Positions 35,504 through 44,932 of a stretch of DNA of 64,000 nucleotides are shown here, one piece after another. The stretch is from contig ARYC01000048.1 in assembly GCA_000711775.1 (NCBI GenBank), positions 62,001 through 126,000 of the forward strand, written 5' to 3'. The translations under genes and the position numbers were made by a program. The notes under the pieces were generated by a model that was not told where the DNA came from, searched no databases, and was given only the letters and a program-made list of their open reading frames with translations. The DNA is from Oxytricha trifallax (Eukaryota; Ciliophora; Spirotrichea; Sporadotrichida; Oxytrichidae). Numbering within the stretch: the first letter of the stretch is position 1; each line of letters begins with the position of its first letter.

Positions 35504-37208
35504 ATAATAAATAATAATAATAATAATTAATCCTCATCGGGAGCTCAAGGCCCCCCGGATGAATATATATGTTATATATATGTAAGGAACTAGTCCTTTT
35601 AATTAGTTTTGTTATCACATAAGGTATTCAGGTCTCTTATAAACCTTTCTTGTTTTAATGGCTACCTCAATCTTTTTCTTTCTCTTCCATCTAGTGACTC
35701 CTTTCCAGAACTTGGCATTGCAGACTTTTTCCCTGTGCCTGTTATAGATGAAAATGAGAGTGTCTTCAGCTTTTTTGAATTTAAGTTCAATTTTGTGGGT
35801 GTTCCCTACTTGGTAGCTTTTTGGGGTACTTTTGAACATAGCTATTTGTTGGATTTAGGGGAAGATAGTATCTCTCAGTTGTCTTTCACCGTATCTCTTT
35901 GCATCTACGTATAAGACGATCATTTTTCTGTCTTTTTCTGTTAGTTTTACATTGAGATTTATCTTAGTAAAGTCTGTCGACTTTAGTAGGAAAGTGTCAA
36001 ATCCTTGTTTCTTTTATTCTGGGGTTAGGTTGTGCCAGAATTGTTCTCCTATTGTCTAGGCATAGTACCATTTTAATTGTTATTTTGTTTGTTAAGATAG
36101 CTTGTCCTCTACTTGTTTATCCACTACGTACTTAGTATTGTTAATGATTTAGTGTTTCATCTTAACTTACAGTTTATGATTGACTTATTATATTTTAAGA
36201 ACTTTACTGATGCTAGATGAAATCTGTTCATTATACTGATCTGATTGTAGGATTCTCGTCAGACTTTTCTGATGTAGTGCGTCATCAAGTTTAGGGTTTA
36301 GTTCCTATTTGATAGTAGCCTATTTAGTAGTGGTGGTAGACGTGTCTATCATGACCACGTCATTGTCTTGGTCTTCAAAGGCTGATTTTTCCCTTGGTTC
36401 CGGGATAGGTTCCGGTTCGTTGAACAATAGGTTGCTTTGGATGACTCCTTAGTTTGCTATATATTCAAGAGATTTAATGGCTAGGTTAGCTACATTTTTT
36501 TTTGCGTTGTCTCCATTTATATTTGGGGTATTTAATAGTGAGAACGAAGGCCTATATTATTTGGGCAAATCTTTCTTCTCTGAAGTGAAATTCAGTGTCT
36601 TATTTCTTGATTGCTTCAGTCATATCATATATGTGCTGAATGTTTTTGGTTTGGTTGTATTTTTATAACTTTAGAATTAAGACAAAGAGAAGGTTCATAT
36701 GAGATTGGAAGACTTGAAGATTCTTTACTTGTAGATTTTGAAGCTCTGTTAGGTCAAGTGGATAGTTCTCGTTGAAAAGCTTATCTGTACCTTGTCTACA
36801 TTTTTCAATGAGAGTGAAGAAATTTGTGTCTGTGACTTTGACTTCGTCAATTAGTTTCTTAGTATTTAATATAAGCTCGGTTTGTTTCTTCATGACCTAT
36901 GGTATTGAGGTCCATCTCATATAGTTGGGTTTGAGCTTGATATCTACAAAGTTTTTGAGGACAGGATCTTTGTCTGGTGCTTTATGTTTCTTCTCCTTTT
37001 AGATGAGGAAGATTGATTTTTATTAAATCCTGGTGTTTTGAGCGTGATCATTGTCACCCTCTTCAGCCATAAGTTAACCGGTCGATTTTATGAACCTCAA
37101 AACTAATTACTTAGAACTTTTCTTTTTTTTCTAGTGATCGTTAAACATTGAGGTCTGATAGTTAACTTTTTAATTTTTGATTTTAAATAATAATTTAATA
37201 AACAATTT
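35504..37208 (-). mobile_element. Retroposon-like 1.7-kb insert with 13-bp target duplication
   Basis: ATTTACTATTATA occurs at 35491-35503 and exactly again at 37209-37221; unit A' has a single related copy and no insert, so A' shows the empty site. On the minus strand the insert has a leader, one 485-codon reading region, then a stem-loop (CATCCGGGGGG ... CTCCCGATG, about 35537-35566) and an (ATT)n tail against the target duplication. Long target duplication plus simple-repeat tail are marks of target-primed reverse transcription, as in LINEs. No reverse transcriptase is encoded, so it is either an ORF1-only non-autonomous element or a retrocopy of a cellular gene. Confidence 0.65.
35615..37070 (-). 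CDS. Gene in retroposon-like insert, ~484 aa, unknown
   Basis: Starts MAEEGDNDHAQNTRIQQKS at 37070. Further parts are KPNYMRWTSIPQVMKKQTEL, a Leu-rich helical region (LDLTELQNLQVKNLQVFQ), an acidic linker (NEPEPIPEPREKSAFEDQ), ALHQKSLTRILQSDQYNEQ and NLTPEQKKQGFDTFLLKS. The basic C-terminus is KFWKGVTRWKRKKKIEVAIK, ending PEYLM-stop. TAA/TAG are used often for Gln. The frame slips once, in a run of nine A/T at 36495-36503; both sides are otherwise open. The acidic and basic helical make-up would suit a nucleic-acid-binding ORF1-type protein, but no domain is recognised. Confidence 0.6.
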
Positions 37209-37221
37209 ATTTACTATTATA

Positions 37222-37669
37222 TATATTTTCTTAAATGTCAATAAAATGCTACTGAAAAAATTTATAAACTTGATTATTATTAAAAAATAGTTTGTTTGAT
37301 AAATTAAAAGTAATTTATCACTTTAAATTAAAGTTTGTTTTATTACCAAACATAGTATAAAATTCTTTCAAAGATATGTAAAACTATATCACGTTGTTAA
37401 ATCAATTTCTTAAATTGTTTAATATTGAAATATTATAGTATTCTTATCTTATGATTCTGTTGATAGTTTTTGTCTATTTCATTTTTTAATTTCCCAATAA
37501 AAGTAATACATTTTATTTTCTTTTCTTTGTGTAAGGTTTTAATAATCATAGTTTATAGTGCATATAGATATATATTTAAAAGATTTATTTTATACCAATT
37601 TAAATATTTTCATAAATATAATAAAAATTTATAAAAGTTTATTTTCCCTATGTTTGAATTGTTACTTTC

Positions 37670-37711
<42 letters not shown>

Positions 37712-39440
37712 AAACCATGATTTCAATGATCATTTTGTATCTGTCATACGCTGCTCTAATTTATAGATTGTAAATATTAATAACAAAATGGCATATCTAT
37801 CTTTAACAAAAAATACATGATCGTTTATTGAATTTATTTAAAAAATTATAAGAAATGTAGATTCTCTAAAATTTTAAGCAAACAAGATAAATGAGATAGA
37901 ATATACAGCTATGTATATTTAATAATTGTCATTGCAATTAAAGAATAATAAAATAGATTCAAGAGAAGATTAATGCAGATTAAATGTCGATTAGATATGA
38001 TATATCAGAATAAGCTTCTATAAATAAATCTAAACTAATTAAAATTAAAATAATTAAAAATCACTTGATATTCGTATTTTAATTGTCTTATCTATTTTAT
38101 TAATTTCATTAATGAATGATCATTTAGAATAAATGAAATTATATATTATGAATTAAAAACAAAAAATTTGGAACAATAAAAGATTACTAAAAGAAAAATG
38201 TTATTTTTAGTATATGGATATAAAATATTTTATTTATAAATTCTATCAAAATTACAAAACAAATAATAAATAACTTTTTTTATAAAATAAAAATATCTAT
38301 ATAGAATGAAAAAGCCTGAATAGCACGAGTGATAAAAGTTTATAATCAACTTTTAGCCTTAGTAATAAAATTTACACTATAAAAATGTTTAGCAGACTTT
38401 GATTAAATAATAAAAGATATATCCAGATCTACCTTAATTTGTTTATTAAGAATTATTATATTTATTTTATTTGATACTTTAATTATTTGTTAATTTTAAT
38501 GACTAGGTCTTAACCTATATTTAAAACAGTTTGGGAAATAAATTGACTTTATTGGTATTTTATGAATGTAAAATTCGATTAAATAATTAAATCTATAAAT
38601 CTATTAACAAATAAATTATGAAATTCTAGAATAAAGTAAGTTACAAAACTTAACCTTTATTTAAAAAGAGATTGTCAATTTATCATAATAAATCAAGATA
38701 TTAATAATTCATAAATAAATAAAATATAATATTTTAAGGACAAAAAACATCCTAATTATAAAATATAATATGATCTTAAGCAATACTAGCAGTTTAAACA
38801 TAAAGCATAGCAAATTTAGTGTATAATATAATCTTAATAAACTAGCAAATTCAATTAAAAACTGATTAATTTAAAAAAGTTACTATTATATTTTTTCATT
38901 TTGAATTTAAATTATTTTTGAAACTTATAAATTAAAAATCTTCTTAAATCGTTAATATTGTATAAAATTTGCTCACTAATGACCCAAATATGAACTATTT
39001 AAAATTGAATTGGTTGAATTAATATTGAGTTTCTTATAAATTCATTTAAATAACATTTAACTTGAATCAAAATCATTAATCGCTTGAAGTTATATTTAAT
39101 AATTATTTGCTCTTTAATATTAAGTTAGTAAGTAAATGATAAAAATATAATATTTCAAAACATAAACTTAATATTTTTTGTTGGGCTCTTATGTACCACT
39201 CTTACTTAGGAGCCTTAAACTAGTGGATATATTTAATTACAGGCCATTTCAATAATATCATTTCTCATATCATAATTCGTTTGGAATGGTAGCCTTACAA
39301 TCGGAAACCAAGCTTAATCAATTCTTTGATCACCGTTTTAATCTTTACTATTGGAATATCTTGCTTGAATCCCAATCCATATTAGAAAGAGATACATTTC
39401 TTCATTTGAGAGTTCAATGTCATTCTCACATATTTATCCT
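37222..39440. other. AT-rich part of unit A, no gene seen
   Basis: No gene is supported. Contains a (TA)n run at 37672-37709. Confidence 0.5.
37672..37709. repeat. (TA)n microsatellite
   Basis: About 19 AT units, reduced to a few in unit A' (near 46211-46227). It lies exactly where the near-identical tract between A and A' begins. Confidence 0.9.
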
Positions 39441-39535
39441 TCATCTTCCACAAAGAAATGTTATAGAAATTAACATCTATAGTATTTCTGGACAAAGTTC
39501 TTCAAAGTGCCAATATGGGTAAGGAACATCAACTC
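39155..39535 (-). CDS. Coding-like end segment near MORN gene
   Basis: Two overlapping minus frames are open. Frame 1 reads VPYPYWHFEELCPEILQM and stops at TGA 39441. Frame 2 is longer, from MFLTHIGTLKNFVQKYYR to QIYPLVQGSQVRVV, stopping at TGA 39155. The 7-bp word TCAACTC at 39529-39535 also occurs inside the MORN exon at 40201-40207. If it is an MDS pointer, the MORN exon continues in frame into frame 1 with 672 bp eliminated. The identical sequence lies 8518 bp downstream in unit A'. Which frame is real, if either, is open. Confidence 0.3.
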
Positions 39536-40159
39536 CGTTCAATCTCGTTGTCAATAATTAAAAATAAATTCAACTTTCATCTCCTGTCACTTATTTATAA
39601 ATCTTATTCTTTTATTGAGATCATCAATTTCTTAATCGCATTTCTGATGTTCCCGATCTATTTTTAAAAATTGAAGATGAGGTGATATCACAACATATTC
39701 AGCTAGTTAGTCTTGGGAAAATTAATGAAAGATTGGTACTTTAAGGATCTCGTTTATAAATTGGTTTGTAATTAAGAAAATTAAAAAGAGAATTATTTTG
39801 GAATTATTGTCTAAATAATTCAATATAATAATTAATTTTGCATAAAAATTCAAAAAAGTTTTTATTCATAATTAATAATATTAGATTTGTATTAAATTGA
39901 AAAATTAATTTTAACTTCATAGCAATTCTTATATAAGAATATAATCTATAAATCTAAAAACATTTCTTGCTTCTCAGAGTCTTGGAGGGACAGGAAAGAT
40001 GCAAAATTTGACGATTAATGGGAATTATAGAAAATAAAATTTACATTGCTTCAAAACATACTTTAAAACACACACTTTATGAAATTGGTCATGGACATTT
40101 ATGAAAAATAATCGAGAATCGGTAAATGTATTTTGATATGAATTTAAATAATAATTATT

Positions 40160-40413
40160 CGTATAGAGGGTAGCAGAAATGGAATCCAGAAACAGCTTAG
40201 TCAACTCTCCAATCTCCTTCGTATTTTGCTCCATCTTGCCATACTTACTTTGCTGTTCCCATCTTTTTCCAGTGCCTCTCGAGCTCTCGGTCTATTGATG
40301 TCGCCACACCTGTCGGTAAATATTGCTGAAATATAAAAAATTTAGATATGTTTTTTGTAACTTACAAATTTTAGTGAATAACCAGCTGCTCCAGAAACAC
40401 TATCTTTAGGTTT
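40160..40413 (-). CDS. MORN-repeat protein gene piece (two exons)
   Basis: The minus strand reads PKDSVSGAAGYSLKF, then a 40-nt intron (40326-40365), then QYLPTGVATSIDRELERHW, KKMGTAKQ, VWQDGAKYEGDW and RVDQAVSG. DGAKYEGDW is a typical MORN repeat (Y-x-G-x-W). MORN proteins bind membranes or act as scaffolds at the cell cortex; ciliates have many. No start or stop is seen, so this is an internal piece, as expected of a macronuclear-destined segment in germline DNA. An identical copy is at 48678-48931. A third partial copy of the region (54109-54395) lacks this block exactly. Confidence 0.65.
40326..40365 (-). other. 40-nt intron in MORN gene piece
   Basis: On the minus strand GTAAGTTACAAAAAAC ... 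TTTTTATATTTCAG, with ideal splice borders. Splicing keeps the frame from SLKF to QYLP. Confidence 0.75.
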
Positions 40414-40922
40414 TCATTTTTTCTTAATTAATTTAATTTTAATTTATCGATTTTCTATTATAAATTGTAATTTCTTAACAAATATACACTTCTCTACATT
40501 TTATCCAATTCAGCCAAGGACAAATCTTAAAAATCTGAAATAATATTATTAATATTTAATTTTTAATTCTCCTCAAGACGTGACATTGGAATGTCTTTTG
40601 GATAATTAGAAATAGCAGTTTTTGAAATTAGAGAAAATAAGATTTACCAAAAGTTCATTTTAAAAATTCGTAAAATTAATTAAAGTAAATTAAAAATAAA
40701 AATTTAGGTCTTCAATAAGAAGCTCTAAATCGCACGGGAACATGGTTTAAACGTAAAAATTAAAACCCCAAAACCGTTTCAGTAGTTTGATTGAGTTTTT
40801 GATTGATAAAAGTAGACTATTAGTGCATACTTTATTAGGGTTTAAATAGGGTTTATGTAGGGGTTTAATGTTTAAATATAAGTATTTTAAGTGAGTATGT
40901 CAAGCGAGCTTTTAAAAATATT

Positions 40923-42371
40923 TCACACAAACATAAGCTTAGAGTCATGTGGCTGTTCTCTGAAATTTATTTTTCTAAGTTGATGTTTGATTGTTTCTAT
41001 TGTTTGTTAATTCTCTTAGCTTGGCTTGATAATAGTTGAGTATGCAAGTTCTCTGAGACCTCCATTTATTTTATTTTTATCGAGATATTGTTTGATTCTC
41101 TGCTTAGAATCTCTCTCACCCCTACAGCTAAAGTAATCGTTTCTTGGCATGTCGCTCTCTATTATTATTACTGCTAGAGCCCAGATATCCCATTAAGTGT
41201 CTCCATCTCTCCAATCCTCTCTCTCTGGGAAATATCCAGGAGTGCCGTATACATTTCCTTATGCAGAGGCTTGCACTCTTTGAGCTCTGTTGAAGTCAAT
41301 AATATAAACTCTAAGAGGCTGAAAGTTCATCATGATGTTCTCTGGCTTTAAGTCTCTATGAACATAACCTAGCTTGTGAAGCTCTTCAATCCCTTCAACT
41401 ATCTGCTATACTATCTAGCTAATTTATCTCTGACATCTATTGTCAGATAAGAATTCTCTGTAAGTCATTTCAAGTAAAGGAAGCCTGAAGGCTACATGAT
41501 CTTTACCAAGTAAAATAGCATCAAGCTAGATGATATGCCTGCACTCATTTAACTTTGCCTTTTAAAGAGCATAATACTCATTAGCAAATTCCATTTGGAA
41601 CTTGTCATCAGCAAGGAAGTAATTGAATGGATATATCTTGTAAGCATATTAGTCATCAGTAATGACTCTCTTCTCTATTTTATCTTCAAGAGTGAGGTAG
41701 CTTTCTAGGCAAGAATCTAAGTCAATAATTTTTAATATGGGAATCTTCATTGCCTCTATTTTAACCATGATTTTATTGATCTCAGAGACTGGAAAGTTCT
41801 TGACTGCTTTCTTCATTTTTACTTACTTCTAGACTTCAACTCTAAGAGACTCCACTGGGTTTCTTGATCTTCTTTATTAGAGGAATCTATTCCCTGTAGG
41901 TCCATGAATAAAGACAAAACTTTGATTGTGATTTTTCTTTAAGTGCACTTTGAGGTCTCTAGTATGAGAATAAGGCTTCTCACAGAACTCACAGACATAC
42001 TTCCCATCTTTCTTTTAATGCTTGAGATATAACCTTGGCATATCGTTGTGTATATCTCTCAAGTGTCTCTTATAAGTTGACTTGTAAGGGAAAACTTTAT
42101 TGCATTCTTTGCATTAATAGTCAACTTTGGCTGGTATTTATTAATGCTCTATGGCGGGTTGTTTAACCTCCTCCTCAATTTGCACAGCTTCTTTGATAAC
42201 CTCCTACTTAACTTATATTTAAATCTCAAAGCTAGACTGGTCAAAGTTGTCATAAGTAGGCTCCCACTGAGTACAAGCATCTCTGGTCTCTACTTTTCTT
42301 GGTTGCTGGAATGATAAATTTTATTGGCTTGATCCAAGTAATGCCGCTCCTCTTAACAGGTTAGCGCTCAT
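40923..42371 (-). CDS. TBE2 zinc-finger protein kinase (57-kDa), intact
   Basis: Complete 482-residue frame from ATG 42371 to TGA 40923, a size matching the 57-kDa TBE protein. Residues 87-108 (YQCKECNKVFPYKSTYKRHL) and 127-148 (YVCEFCEKPYSHTRDLKVHL) are two C2H2 fingers. A kinase domain follows from about 240: a Lys in QYAYKIY (245) without a clear glycine loop, VHRDLKPENIMMN with the catalytic Asp at 340, IIDFNRA (359-361) with Asn where Gly of DFG is usual, and GTPGYFPE as the end of the activation segment. Catalytic and Mg-binding Asp are present, so activity is possible. Probable DNA-binding kinase of the transposon; its substrate is unknown. Confidence 0.95.
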
Positions 42372-42936
42372 TTTAGTTTTCTGATTTATTTTATTATAAT
42401 AACGATTAAATCTAACTAGGAAAACTATTATAGTAGAGTATAAGACACTCTAGTAGTTTCTTTGCTGAGAAGTAAGTAAATTAACTGACCATAAATTACT
42501 GTAAGTTGACATATTTTATGAGAATTTTATTCGTTTTAGTAAATTAAAATACTCCTAATGAAGTTTTGTTTCTCTAGGAGGTCCTCCAAATTAAGTTTGA
42601 ACTTAATTTGGAGGTAAAACTATTTAGCATTTTTTAATTTAATATGCTAATAATTAAGTTTTAACCTTAAAATTTAACTCCTAATAAAGTTTGTACTTAA
42701 TTTGGAGGACCTTCTAAAATAATTAAACATTATTAGGAGCAATTTAATGGAGATAGATTGATAAAAATGGAAATCAATCTGTGAGACTTGGAGCAAGTTT
42801 TTCAATGCTTCTCCGCATATCTTTTCAAGGTTGACCTCCAGTAGGTCCTCCCTATTTAGTAGTAAGATTTTAATAAACTTAGAATGGATATCCATAATTT
42901 TAAATTTCATTAACATTTCTAGAAAGAGGAAGCAAG
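42372..42936. repeat. TBE2 intergenic hairpin-rich segment
   Basis: Contains AGGTCCTCCAAATTAAGTTTG followed by its complement (42580-42612), then a further CTAATAAAGTTTG...GGAGGACC unit at 42680-42716. It must hold the divergent promoters of the kinase and 22-kDa genes. TBE3 has a shorter version that looks like loss of DNA between two repeat units. Confidence 0.7.
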
Positions 42937-43518
42937 ATGGAGTCTATGAATGATGCAATGAAGAGAATTTAATCTCAAGATTTAATAGGAAAATTTCGAA
43001 GTAAAGAGGACCTTTATAGATATTTGGTATAGCAAGGTAAGTTCTTAAGTAAGATTAATAAATCCATTATAGTTGGATTGTTCTTGCCAACTTAGGAGGG
43101 AACTAAAATCTCATTCTTAAAAGCCTTACTGAGTGAAGAGAAAAAAGGCTTTTAAGTCTAATGAAATTAGGATGATAGAGATAACTAACTATCCTGAAAT
43201 ATCAGTGACAAACCTATATGACGATGCTATGAGTGATCCAGACGTAGCTATCTACCTTCCATCAAAGCTACAGCTCTCTAATAAGTTGCCAGAGAGAAAC
43301 TTCTTCTTTGGTGTTCTTGCAACTCTGAAACCTGAGTACTTAAATGAAGTTATTTAAGAAGCTCATAAGAAACGATACAGCATCTCTCCTGAAGAAAAAG
43401 AGAAGCAAGGTATTAAAATAAGTGATACCTGGCTGTAGGAACTTCAAAAGCATCCTTTCATCTCAAGTAAGCTTAGTCTTCTAACTTTATAGAAAACCTG
43501 GTACTGCTATATACTTGA
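42937..43518 (+). pseudogene. TBE2 22-kDa gene, broken
   Basis: Homologue of the intact copy at 51365-51946, starting MESMNDAMKRIQSQDLIGKF. Compared with that copy, one base is gained near 43145 (AAAAAAGGC) and one lost near 43490 (GAAAACC), so the middle (ITNYPEISVTNLYDDAMSD) is in another frame. The conserved tail frame (PDEMNIDAGAG-like, to TGA 43725) is also present downstream. Confidence 0.8.
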
Positions 43519-43733
43519 TGAAAGAGCGCAGCAAATTAAACAGAGAGAGAAAGTCTCAAGTAAAACATGAATTGAGTAAGAGGCTCTACAAAGATTTATA
43601 AAAGCCAGAAGAGATGAACATAGATGCAGGGGCTGGCACTAAGAGAAGAAACATAGGCCCAAGCAAGCCTTAAGAGGAAGAAAAGAAAGAGAAGCCAAAT
43701 CCCTTTACGGGCAAATTTAATATGTGAACTTAT

Positions 43734-44781
43734 TCATTCGTTTAAATCTAAAACTTATTTATAAACACAAAATCTCCCTTCTCTTGCGCATACTTTAGCT
43801 TTATCATCGCTGACTCTCTTAGCAGCACTCTTAATAAAATCGACTGTATCTATCTTTAAATCATGCATCAGATGATAGAGCAGCAATTTCTTATAATGAC
43901 CTTTCAATAACCCCCAATATAATTCAATTCCATTGAACTAAGGGCTGTAAGGAACATTAAATACAGGTGTTATATTTAGCCTTTCATATTCCTTCCTTGA
44001 GTCTTTAGTTTTATGAACTGACAAGTTATCAACGAATAGAATTATCTCTTAGTCAGCGTACTTGTCTCTGAGTTATTACAATAACTAAATATATAATTCA
44101 ATCTTTATAGAACGAGGGTGAATAACATAAGTCTCGAAGCCATTATCTTCGCTTATTCCACCAAGTATAGCATGAGTTTAAACCTTAACCTTTTAATCAT
44201 ATACTTCAATGTTGCTATATCTTTTATACGAAGACCTTGATATGAAGGTATTGAATGTAAATACAGCTTCATCAGCGTGTATGAACTTAATTTATGCTCT
44301 TAAGACCTCTGCATTTAATCGAATATATAATTTAAATTAGTCTTATAAAATGGAACATTAAAGTCAATCACTCTCTTAATGCGATTGACTATCTTGAAAG
44401 ATATTCCGTTCTTTTTATATATTTTTTCTATAGATTAAGCAGATATGTGAAGCTCAGGAGATTGGCGATGAAACATCACAGCCCTCTTGGCCAGAGAGAA
44501 ATGAACCCAGTTTTTAAGAGTCTTATCATTAATAAGATATTCAATATGATGTTGCTAAAATTCAAGGGTCTCTTAGGCTTAGAATTAAGTTGCTATCTCT
44601 TTAAATTCAATGCTAATAGACAGTGAGACCTCACAGTTGCTGGAGATTTATGGAGTAGCCTTGCTATAGACGTATAATTCAGAACAGGCTTGAGTTATTC
44701 ACTATATTAATCACATCCATATCGCAACTTAAACAATAAATCTATATACTCACTGTCATAAACTGACCCCAAACCTCGCAT
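43734..44781 (-). pseudogene. TBE2 transposase, broken
   Basis: Starts with ATG at 44781 (MRGLGSVYDSEYIDLLFKLR), keeping the start codon lost in TBE1, and ends at TGA 43734. The helix-turn-helix part (SIARLLHKSPATVRSH), first-Asp block (IHADEAVF), second (LFVDNLSVHK) and NGIELYWGLL are all present, but not in one frame; shifts lie after LNSKPK and just before the IHADEA block. DD34E superfamily IS630/Tc1. Confidence 0.9.
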
Positions 44782-44932
44782 ATACTCACTTAAATTACTA
44801 ATATTTAAACATTAAACCCCTACATAAACCCTATTAAAACCCTAATAAAGTATGCACTAATAGTCTACTTTTATCAATTAAAAACTCAATCAAACAACTG
44901 AAAAGGTTTTGGGGTTTTGAATATTATTTGGG

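Larger units (their letters stand above)
40101..40473. other. 373-bp block missing from the third copy
   Basis: In units A and A' this block is bordered by ATTT on both sides (40097-40100, 40470-40473). In the third copy the flanks join directly at a single ATTT (54252-54255). The block contains both MORN exons and little else. Confidence 0.7.
34693..40760. repeat. Duplication unit A
   Basis: Matches unit A' (44933-49278) over its whole length, except for a 1.7-kb insert (35504-37208) found only here. From 37714 to the end the two units differ at about one base; before that, many substitutions and small indels are visible (by eye about 7-8%). The unit ends at TBE copy 2. It holds a MORN-gene piece on the minus strand and otherwise AT-rich DNA. 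Confidence 0.9.
40761..44919 (-). mobile_element. TBE: TBE transposon copy 2
   Basis: Ends are TAAAACCCCAAAACC and GGTTTTGGGGTTTTG, telomere-like and inverted; the first T is probably a changed C. AAT flanks both sides (40758-40760, 44920-44922), fitting the 3-bp A-N-T duplication known for TBEs. Inside, inverted to TBE1: zinc-finger kinase (-, intact), 22-kDa gene (+, broken), transposase (-, broken). It sits immediately beyond the MORN-gene piece, in DNA that should be eliminated with it. Confidence 0.95.

Noticed and set aside
35491-37221. LTR-type element as explanation of the 1.7-kb insert
   Set aside because: No long terminal repeats; the flanking 13-bp repeats are a target duplication, and the 3' end is a simple-repeat tail.
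38310-38400. Possible tRNA or small RNA near GCCTGAATAGCACGAG
   Set aside because: No cloverleaf or conserved boxes can be drawn.
39286-39522. Plus-strand frame (MVALQSETKL...) repeated at 47804
   Set aside because: It is duplicated only because the whole unit is duplicated. The minus strand of the same stretch gives more natural protein sequence, so it is likely a shadow.
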